DNA of 64,000 nucleotides from Pontibacter coccineus (GTDB lineage Bacteria > Bacteroidota > Bacteroidia > Cytophagales > Hymenobacteraceae): assembly GCF_030546575.1 (NCBI RefSeq), contig NZ_JAUOTN010000007.1, positions 186,001 through 250,000 of the forward strand. Direction: 5' to 3'. The notes below the pieces were generated by a model, which was given only the letters and a program-made list of their open reading frames with translations, did no database searches and was not told where the DNA came from. The position numbers were made by a program, and so were the translations under genes. Below are positions 14,342-21,498 of this stretch, piece after piece; position 1 is the stretch's first letter; the number at the start of each line of letters is the position of its first letter.

Positions 14342-16984
14342 TTAAAATGAATCCTGCTCGAGCGAGGAAATGTGCCGGTGCTGGATGATGCGGAAACTCT
14401 CCACCATTTTTACGGACTCCGGAATGTCTTCCGAGAACAGGGCGATGAAAGAGCCCTCCGGAGCATACTCCATGGCATGGGCCAGGGCGCGGCTCTCCTG
14501 GTTTATCTCCGTCACTTTCATGCCAGGCTTCACCGACATAATGCCCTGCTTGAGCAGGCCGTTGATCTCTTCTCCGGTTCTGCCGCGCAGGTCCTTGTCC
14601 TGCCGGATGATGATCTCGTCGAAGGTTTCGGCTGCAATACGTCCGATCTCGATCGTGTCTTCTTCCAGACGGTCGCCCACGCCCGCTATGATGCCAATCT
14701 TGTAGGAAGCGTGCACATTGTCGATGAAATCCGCGATGGCCTCCATGCTGGCAATGTTGTGGGCATAGTCGATGAGCACTTCGTAGCGCGGCAGCTTGAA
14801 GAGGTTCATGCGGCCAGGTGTAGTTTCGGCGGACGGGATAAACGTGCGCAGGGCAGTCCTGATCTCGGGTATTTCGAAGTGGTTGATATACCCGGCCAAG
14901 GTAGCTGCCAGCACGTTCTGGATGTTAAAGCGGGCACGGCCCCCAAAGGTCAGCGGGATGTCGGCCACGCGGTCCACTCTGATCTTGTAGGTGTTCTTGA
15001 AGATGGAGATATACCCGTTTTCGAGCACGGCGGCCAGTCCGCCTTTGCTGATGTGCTGCAGGATGCGCGGGTTGTTTTCGTCTAAACTAAAGAAAGCCAC
15101 TTTGCAGGAAAGCCCGGTCGCCATATCGTAAACCAGGTTATCGTCGGCATTGAGCACAGCATAGCCGTTCTGGCACACCGTACGAGGGATCACCGCCTTC
15201 ACATCAGCCATTTCCTCCACAGTGTTGATGTCTCCCAGACCCAGGTGGTCTGCCGACACGTTGGTCACGATGCCGATGTCACACTGCCGGAAGGCCAGGC
15301 CGGAGCGTAGCATACCTCCACGGGCACACTCCAATACGGCATAGTTCACCGTAGGATCTTTGAGCACAAACTCACTGCTGTAAGACCCGGTGGTATCGCC
15401 TTTGATGATCTTCTTATCCTGTATGTAAATACCGTCTGTCGTGGTATAGCCTACCTGAAAGCCCTTGAACTTGAGCATATGCGCCACCAGCCGGGTAGTG
15501 GTGGTCTTGCCGTTGGTGCCCGTGATGGCCACAATAGGTATACGGGTCGGGGTGCTGTGTGGGAAGAGCATGTTGATGATCGGCTCGGCCACGTTGCGGG
15601 GCAACCCCTCAGTCGGGGAAATGTGCATACGCAGCCCGGGAGCAGCATTCACTTCGATCACCGAGCCCCTTGTTTCGGGCAGCGGGATAGCAATGTCGCT
15701 TGTCATCACATCGATGCCGCAGACGTCCAGTCCGATGATACCGGCGATACGCTCGGCCATCAGCACATTGTAAGGGTGCACCAGGTCCGTTACGTCGGTG
15801 GCAGTGCCGCCTGTGCTGAGGTTAGCCGTACTTTTCAGGTATAGCACTTCGCCCGCAGGCAACACCGATTGCAGCGTCAGGCCTTTGTCTTTGAGCAGGC
15901 TGCGGGTATGCCTGTCTATTTTGATGTGCGTGAGCGCCTTTTCGTGGCCTATACCTCGCCGTGGGTCTTTGTTCACCTCCTTTACCAGCTGCTGTATGGT
16001 CGAGATGCCATTGCCGGTGACCATGGCGGGTGTGCGTCTGGCAGCGGCGGTGAACTTGCCATTGATGACCAGCAGGCGGTAATCGTCGCCGGTGATGAAC
16101 TGCTCCACCATTACCTTCTTCGAGAATCGCTGTGCCTCAGTCAGGGCGCGCATAGCCTCTTTCCAGGTGTTGATGTTGATGGTGGCGCCCTTTCCCTGGT
16201 TGCCGTCCAAGGGCTTAACTACTACAGGGTAGCCAAGTTCCTCTACTGCGGTTTCCAGTTCGTCTGCATCGATCACAATGCTGCCACGCGGCACCGGTAT
16301 ACCTGCCTCGTCCAGGATGAGCTTGGTGGCGTTTTTGTTACCGGCATTCTCAACAGCAAAAAAGGAGGTGCGGGACGTCATGGCAGCCTGTATGTGCTTT
16401 TGGTGGATGCCGTACCCCAGCTGGATAAGCCCGCTGCGAAGGTTGTTGATATAGGGTATACCTCTGTTCACGGCCTCCCTTACAATGGCCTCCGTGGTCG
16501 GGCCAAAATACTCATCCTCCCGGATCTGGTGCAGTTTAACGATGTCCTGCACAATACTCGGCTTCTTGCCTTTGGCCATCAGTTCGGCAATGCGCACCGC
16601 GGCGTGGGCCGCATACTCACCGGCGCGTTCCTGCTGGTAGGAAAACAGCACATAGTCCACACCCGGTGCAGGGCCGGCGTAGCGCCTTCCGTAGCCACTG
16701 TTCATGCCGGCCAGCGTTTGCAGCTCGAGCGCGATGTGCTGTACTACTTTGCTAAACGTGGTGCCTTCGCGCACGAGCTTGAAAAAACCACCAGGTGTAC
16801 CTTTGGAAGAGCGATGCTCATACATACCCGGGAAAAGCTTTTCCAGTCGCTCCGGAAATTGCGGTACTTCATTCGTGAGGACGTCCTGCAGGTTTTCCAG
16901 ATCGAGCTTCAGGACAATAATTTTAGGATGCTTGATGGACCAGTAGTTTGGTCCACGCATGATCCTCATTTCAAGTATTCTCAT
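14342..16984 (-). CDS. cphA: Cyanophycin synthetase
   Basis: This protein (880 residues from the ATG at 16984; an ATG three codons earlier is also possible) makes the storage polymer multi-L-arginyl-poly-L-aspartate. Three parts are visible. An N-terminal domain starts MRILEMRIMRGPNYWS. A central ATP-grasp domain contains YPVVVKPLDGNQGKGAT and EVNAAPGLRMH. A C-terminal Mur-ligase-like domain has the P-loop ITGTNGKTTTTRL and the LIDYAHN segment. The length matches CphA1 enzymes (about 875-900). It is followed by isoaspartyl peptidase. No cyanophycinase (cphB) gene lies in the window, so the first depolymerisation step must be encoded elsewhere or be done differently. Confidence 0.96.
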   Translation of the reverse strand: MRILEMRIMRGPNYWSIKHPKIIVLKLDLENLQDVLTNEVPQFPERLEKLFPGMYEHRSSKGTPGGFFKLVREGTTFSKVVQHIALELQTLAGMNSGYGRRYAGPAPGVDYVLFSYQQERAGEYAAHAAVRIAELMAKGKKPSIVQDIVKLHQIREDEYFGPTTEAIVREAVNRGIPYINNLRSGLIQLGYGIHQKHIQAAMTSRTSFFAVENAGNKNATKLILDEAGIPVPRGSIVIDADELETAVEELGYPVVVKPLDGNQGKGATININTWKEAMRALTEAQRFSKKVMVEQFITGDDYRLLVINGKFTAAARRTPAMVTGNGISTIQQLVKEVNKDPRRGIGHEKALTHIKIDRHTRSLLKDKGLTLQSVLPAGEVLYLKSTANLSTGGTATDVTDLVHPYNVLMAERIAGIIGLDVCGIDVMTSDIAIPLPETRGSVIEVNAAPGLRMHISPTEGLPRNVAEPIINMLFPHSTPTRIPIVAITGTNGKTTTTRLVAHMLKFKGFQVGYTTTDGIYIQDKKIIKGDTTGSYSSEFVLKDPTVNYAVLECARGGMLRSGLAFRQCDIGIVTNVSADHLGLGDINTVEEMADVKAVIPRTVCQNGYAVLNADDNLVYDMATGLSCKVAFFSLDENNPRILQHISKGGLAAVLENGYISIFKNTYKIRVDRVADIPLTFGGRARFNIQNVLAATLAGYINHFEIPEIRTALRTFIPSAETTPGRMNLFKLPRYEVLIDYAHNIASMEAIADFIDNVHASYKIGIIAGVGDRLEEDTIEIGRIAAETFDEIIIRQDKDLRGRTGEEINGLLKQGIMSVKPGMKVTEINQESRALAHAMEYAPEGSFIALFSEDIPESVKMVESFRIIQHRHISSLEQDSF

Positions 16985-17322
16985 TGCTTTCAAGCTTCAG
17001 GTTTGAGCCTGTACAAAACAGGTCGCGTGCCGCAAGGGCCGTGCATAAGATTTGTACGGATAAGGCGCCGAATGGGAGAACGTTGGCGTCGCAAATAGGT
17101 CTTCAAATTCTCAAAAATGAGTAGTTCGGCCAGGAATGAGTAGTTAGCCAAAATAAAAGGCGGTTAGTACAGGGGCAACTTCCGTATTAGTACGCCTTTT
17201 ACTAAAATGGCTGCCTTAAGATCATCTATTAAAAACCCCCGCTTACTTCGATCGTTTAATAAGTGTGTGTTTTGTCTAAAAACATATTTAATAAGTTATA
17301 TAAGGATATTTAATACAACGCT
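16985..17322. other. Intergenic region between cphA and the divergent low-complexity gene
   Basis: No gene is supported. The right half (17200-17320) is AT-rich and holds promoter-like sequence (TTTGTC near 17272 and several TATTTAATA-type stretches) just before the low-complexity protein gene. Nothing else structured was seen. Confidence 0.4.
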
Positions 17323-18216
17323 ATGGCACGAGATTATCAGGATGACTATGGTAGTGGCGATTACCGCTCCCACCAGGAGAACCAGGGGTTTTTTGACCGA
17401 ATAGGCGATAAAATCAGCAATGCATGGGAGCGTATAAGAGGCGATGAGGACGAGCGGCGTCAAAGTCGCAGTGCGCATTACCCTTATTCAGGAGAAAGTG
17501 ATCGCGGAGGCTACCGCTCGTCGGCTTACGGTTCGGGGGATTCAGCAGGCCATGAGCAGGACACCCGTTACGGGCAGTCACAGATGGGCAGGTATAGCCC
17601 GCAGCGCTCCGAAGGCAGCAGGTATGGAGACACCTCCCGATCCGGGCAAGGCTGGAGCAGCAGCGGTTACAGCGGACGTATGTCTGATTACGGAAGTTCC
17701 TCGCAGCAGCACGGCCAGTCGCAGGGCGGAGGCGGTTATGGCAGTTCGCAGGGTTATGGCCACACTTCGTCTCAGGGTAGCGGCTATGGACAAAGCGGTT
17801 CTCCTTACGGAGCAGGCGCCAGCGGCGGTGAGTACGGCGCTTCCGATCCGGCAAACTATGGCAGCACCCAGCGCGACTACGGCAGCTCTTCTGGCTACGG
17901 GCGTAGTTCTATGGGCTTCCCGCGCGGTTCTGATTATGGCAGTGGCGGATCCGGCTCTATGGGTGGCGGCTATTTCGGGAGTGGGGCAGGACCCTGGAGC
18001 GGCGGACCTTACGGCGAAACCGGCACCGCGGGCTACAGAGCGGACAGCGGTTCGCAGCGAGGCATTGGCGGCAACTCCGGCCTGAGCCAACAGGGAAGGA
18101 GCGGACACATGGGCAGCGCAGGCGGCTACAGTAGCTCTGACTATGATTATTCCCGCCGGGAGCAGTGGCGCCGGGGCCATCCGGACCAAAGCTACGGCAG
18201 TGACCGGGACCGATAA
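17323..18216 (+). CDS. Gly/Ser/Tyr-rich low-complexity protein
   Basis: This 297-residue protein has no recognised domain. The first 50 residues contain an amphipathic segment GFFDRIGDKISNAWERIRG followed by an acidic-basic stretch. The remaining 240 residues are of prion-like composition: repeated [G/S]-Y-[G/S] units (YGSS, SGYG, DYGS), Q, and scattered R, with hardly any aliphatic residues. This resembles the FUS-type sequences that drive phase separation in eukaryotes; I know of no assigned bacterial function. Codons are varied, and an open frame on the opposite strand is only a compositional shadow. It is a single-gene unit with its own AT-rich promoter region and a strong shared terminator. 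The SWFGD-type stress proteins of Hymenobacteraceae are a possible relation. Confidence 0.75.
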   Translation: MARDYQDDYGSGDYRSHQENQGFFDRIGDKISNAWERIRGDEDERRQSRSAHYPYSGESDRGGYRSSAYGSGDSAGHEQDTRYGQSQMGRYSPQRSEGSRYGDTSRSGQGWSSSGYSGRMSDYGSSSQQHGQSQGGGGYGSSQGYGHTSSQGSGYGQSGSPYGAGASGGEYGASDPANYGSTQRDYGSSSGYGRSSMGFPRGSDYGSGGSGSMGGGYFGSGAGPWSGGPYGETGTAGYRADSGSQRGIGGNSGLSQQGRSGHMGSAGGYSSSDYDYSRREQWRRGHPDQSYGSDRDR

Positions 18217-18235
18217 CGCACTTAGTATAGGAAAT

Positions 18236-18268
18236 AAAAAAGGGATCGCTTGCAGCGGTCCCTTTTTT
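18236..18268. terminator. Strong bidirectional terminator
   Basis: Six A, then GGGATCGCT, three-base loop, AGCGGTCCC and six T. It separates the converging low-complexity and STAS genes; its right edge overlaps the STAS stop codon. Confidence 0.85.
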
Positions 18269-18614
18269 ATTTGGCAATCATCTGTCTGGCATCTTCTACC
18301 GTTTCTGCCGACTTGATCAGGCGGTCGAGCCCCAGGATCTCAAACACGTTCCGGATCTTAGGCTGCATGTTCACCATCACCAGGTCCATCTCCTTCAGTT
18401 TACATGCCTGGAAGGCAGCCAACAACACGCCCAACCCGGCCGAAGAAATATAGGTCAATTCACCGCATTCGATCAGCACAAAGCCCGATGAGGCAGCAAT
18501 CGCCTCTTCAAGTGCATTGTCGGCGTACACAGACGAACTGGCGTCGAGCTCTCCCTTGAACCGAAGCAATGCACCCTTGCCAATTGTATCTGTCGTCACG
18601 CTAAAAGTTTTCAT
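18267..18614 (-). CDS. STAS domain protein (anti-sigma factor antagonist)
   Basis: This 115-residue single-domain protein has the STAS signature GELDASSS (21-28) and YISSAGLGVLL (56-65), in which S58 is the serine normally phosphorylated by an anti-sigma kinase. The C-terminal KIRNVFEILGLDRLIKSAETVEDA is also typical. Such proteins switch partners with an anti-sigma factor. No RsbW-type kinase or PP2C phosphatase gene lies beside it, so its partner is unlinked. It faces the low-complexity gene across a shared terminator. Confidence 0.92.
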   Translation of the reverse strand: MKTFSVTTDTIGKGALLRFKGELDASSSVYADNALEEAIAASSGFVLIECGELTYISSAGLGVLLAAFQACKLKEMDLVMVNMQPKIRNVFEILGLDRLIKSAETVEDARQMIAK

Positions 18615-19101
18615 TTATCGTCGTTTTCTTCTTGTATTCAATCACCAGGCTCCCGGGCAGTTCAGCTACCGAAAAAAAGTGATTGGTTTGTGTTATTGCC
18701 TCTCATACGCAAAAATGTAACTCAGGCTGTCCTGCCTCCGGGGCACATGCCTTTCAAAGGTATAAGAAAAATTTTCCTTTCAACGCCATGCCTGCCAGTC
18801 TACGCCTGGTTGGTGATTAATTCCGCTTATAATCGTAGTAAATACGTATACGATTCTGTAGTAAATACTGAATTTTTACTAATGCATCAGTTTTAAGTGT
18901 CATGTAGGGCGGGTGCAATTGTACATTCAGTTATTTATGATGAAAATTGTTGGCAGATGGGCGTCTGGTTCAATCCATGTTAGACCAATTGACGTCCATT
19001 TTTGACCTTCTGTGCAGCATACCCGGCTCTTTTCTACTTTTCCTGCCCTTGAGATTGCCAGACAGAGAGGTCAGTTGTGACCTTTGATACGAACTTAGAA
19101 C
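18615..19101. other. Intergenic region, no gene seen
   Basis: About 490 bases separate the divergent STAS and response-regulator genes. No frame with coding character was found. It should hold both promoters; no clear -7/-33 pair stands out. Confidence 0.4.
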
Positions 19102-19758
19102 ATGATAAAACTTATAATCACCGATGACCATAAAATAGTACGTGATGGCTTGAAAGCGCTGCTGAAAGACCATGGTGCTGTGCATGTGGTTGGTGAGGCT
19201 GCCAGCGGCAGCGAATTGCTTGATTTATTGCCTGAAGTTGACGCGAATATTGTACTGATGGACCTCAGTATGCCGGGAATGGATGGTTTTGATACAGTAG
19301 CTCATATCCTGGAGCATTATCCTGCGCTTAAGGTGGTAGTGCTCTCGATGCTGAGCCATGAAAAGTATGTGAGCCGCATGATGGAACTTGGCGCTTCGGG
19401 CTACATCCTCAAAAATGCGGGCAAAGAAGAACTCTGCTGTGCCCTGCAGATCATCGCGCAGGGGTGCTGCTACATCAGCCCGGAAGTGACGCTGGAACTG
19501 CTGCGGAAAGTAAAGCAGCTGCCAGGCGAAATGCTGTCTTCAAACGGAAGTGCGGAGGAACACCGCGAACTTTCTAAGCGTGAACTGGAGGTGCTCTCCC
19601 TGATCGGGGAGGGCTATACCAATGCCGAAATAGCTGAGAAGCTGTTTACAAGCAAGCGCACCGTCGAAACCCACCGGCAGAACCTGCTCGACAAAACGAA
19701 AGCCCGGAACACGGCGGCGCTTATCAAATACGCCCTGCAACGCGGCCTGATTTCCTGA
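19102..19758 (+). CDS. Response regulator, NarL/LuxR family
   Basis: The 218-residue protein has a receiver domain with acidic pair D8-D9, phospho-acceptor D54 (IVLMDLSMPGMDG) and K104 (GYILKNAGKEEL). A linker and a C-terminal LuxR-type helix-turn-helix follow (LSKRELEVLSLIGEGYTNAE, then TSKRTVETHRQNLL, about residues 155-215). It would activate or repress promoters after phosphorylation. No histidine kinase lies next to it, so it is an orphan regulator. The gene stands alone, divergent from the STAS gene, about 110 bases before the pirin gene. Confidence 0.95.
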   Translation: MIKLIITDDHKIVRDGLKALLKDHGAVHVVGEAASGSELLDLLPEVDANIVLMDLSMPGMDGFDTVAHILEHYPALKVVVLSMLSHEKYVSRMMELGASGYILKNAGKEELCCALQIIAQGCCYISPEVTLELLRKVKQLPGEMLSSNGSAEEHRELSKRELEVLSLIGEGYTNAEIAEKLFTSKRTVETHRQNLLDKTKARNTAALIKYALQRGLIS

Positions 19759-19868
19759 TTCGCTAAAAAGAAAAGCATAGGCAAGCGCGTCTGCCCGCAG
19801 AAGAGCCATCTCAAAGTTGATTTCAGGTATAGCAGCGCTCCGTGCCTGCGGTATTTTCGTATCTTGAG

Positions 19869-20762
19869 ATGAAATCAAAGCCACACAGTGCCATGCCTCA
19901 GAACCGTACCGTTGCGCGACTCCTTTTTGCTGAAGAAACAGACATGGGTGGCCTGCCGCTGCGGCAGCCACTGCCCACCAGTCAGGTAGAACAGCACGAT
20001 CCGTTTCTGTTGTTGCATCATCTTACCACCACTGTCCAGCAGTCGGATTACCCATACAAGCTAGGGGTAGATCCGCATCCGCACCGTGGCTTTTCGCCGG
20101 TCACGTTCGTGTACCAGGGAGGTGTGCACCACCGCGACTCCCGCGGTAACGACAGTGTGGTGTGGGCGGGCGGCACGCAGTGGATGAACGCAGCCCGGGG
20201 CATCGTACACAGCGAGCGCCCGCCCCGTGAAATGCAGGAGCAGGGGGGCGTGCAGGAGATCGTACAGTTGTGGGTGAACACCCCGAAGTCGCTTAAAATG
20301 GAACAGCCTGCTTATTTTGCCCTGCAAGCAGAAGATACTCCTGTGATCTCTGAAGACGAGGGGGGCGTGCAAATAGCTGTGGTGGCGGGAGAATACAAAA
20401 GCACAAGAGGACCTGTCAACTCCCCAAGCACTGCGATGGTGCTCCGGCTCACGCTGCAGCCGGGTGGGCGGTGCACCCTTCCTATACCTGCCGATCACAA
20501 CGCCATGCTATACCTGCTCGATGGCCAGGTGATGCTGGAAGGCTACGGACTGGTGGATGGCCAGCACTTGGCGCTCCTGAACAGAGAGGGCGAGTCTTGC
20601 ACGATCACTGCCCGCCAGGACACGCGCCTGCTTTTACTGTCAGGGAAGCCGCTGGATGAACCGCTGGCCATGCACGGGCCTTTCGTGATGAACACGCAAA
20701 CCGAAGTGATGCAGGCCATGCGCGACTACCAGATGGGCAAAATGGGGATGCTGTTCGAGTAA
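19869..20762 (+). CDS. Pirin family protein (second copy in window)
   Basis: With the ATG at 19869 the protein has 297 residues; ATGs at 19842 and 19893 are also in frame. The cupin metal site is complete: H70 and H72 in DPHPHRGFSPV, H114 and E116 in ARGIVHSE. The C-terminal cupin ends with GPFVMNTQTEVMQAMRDYQM. It belongs to a different branch from the pirin at 2.8-3.7 kb (different N-terminus, TFVYQGGVHHRDSRG loop) and carries the resident AGGTATAG octamers, which the other lacks. It is likely a single-gene unit. The substrate is unknown; metal-dependent dioxygenase or redox-sensing activity is possible by family. Confidence 0.9.
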   Translation: MKSKPHSAMPQNRTVARLLFAEETDMGGLPLRQPLPTSQVEQHDPFLLLHHLTTTVQQSDYPYKLGVDPHPHRGFSPVTFVYQGGVHHRDSRGNDSVVWAGGTQWMNAARGIVHSERPPREMQEQGGVQEIVQLWVNTPKSLKMEQPAYFALQAEDTPVISEDEGGVQIAVVAGEYKSTRGPVNSPSTAMVLRLTLQPGGRCTLPIPADHNAMLYLLDGQVMLEGYGLVDGQHLALLNREGESCTITARQDTRLLLLSGKPLDEPLAMHGPFVMNTQTEVMQAMRDYQMGKMGMLFE

Positions 20763-21498
20763 GTGGATCAAGTGGTTCTTACTGGTGCAGGACCTGCCAG
20801 TCTCACTGCGTTGCGGCATCACCGGCTGGGTTATTGTTTCCCAGGCCTTTCAATACTAATTTATATAATGAGGATTTCCCGCTTCACCATCTGGTAGAAA
20901 GCGGATCCTTTACCATTTCTTTTCAAAAGAATCATGTAGGCGTATCCTGACCGGGTGTTGTGCGACAGGTATAGGACCAGATTCCACTATTATCTATTCA
21001 TTTAACATAGAGGTACTGTTCCATGCGCCCGATCTTGCATGCCCGATCAGGTATAGCAGCATCAGCAAGGTATAGCAACTAAGATATTACCTTGCCCTTA
21101 AGTGCAGATAAAGCGAACCGACACATCTTTGTAGTTGCCCTGCACCAGACTTTTTTAATCCATCCCATGGGAAGACACTTCGCTGTGGGGTGCTAGTCAT
21201 TACAGCATGAGAGATGTAAGTAACGTTTACATACCGATGCTGTAACACCATTCATGATATCATTATTCAAAGGTATAACATTGGTCGAACTAGCGTGATT
21301 TTAATGATTTTTTCTGCTTTATGTGCTATACCTTGTTTTTTTAATTTAATTATTCTGTGATAGTGCTTCGTATTATACTCTTTATAACGACGCCTTCATT
21401 AACCCATTTTTTTCTCCGCCCTACTGCCTTCCTTTTGGGTCAGGCAGTTTTTTTACCTTAAAACACCTTATGTAACACGTTTAACTAATCCTTATTTT
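20763..21498. other. Long intergenic region before the secreted protease
   Basis: No gene is supported in 735 bases. Four AGGTATAG-type octamers lie at about 20969, 21049, 21069 and 21327. A terminator-like hairpin sits at 21423-21454. The stretch may hold long leader sequence for the protease gene. Confidence 0.4.
21423..21454 (+). terminator. Terminator-like hairpin 45 bases before the protease start
   Basis: Stem ACTGCCT / AGGCAGT with a 12-base loop is followed by a run of seven T. Its place just before a gene suggests either termination of upstream readthrough or a leader attenuator. Confidence 0.55.

Noticed and set aside
15869-17098. Open frame of 409 codons opposite cphA
   Set aside because: Antisense shadow of a well-matched cyanophycin synthetase gene; its translation has no recognisable domain.
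17414-18189. Open frames opposite and in the second frame of the low-complexity gene
   Set aside because: They arise from the repetitive GGN/TAY/AGC codons; only the plus frame starting at 17323 has a sensible N-terminus and promoter.
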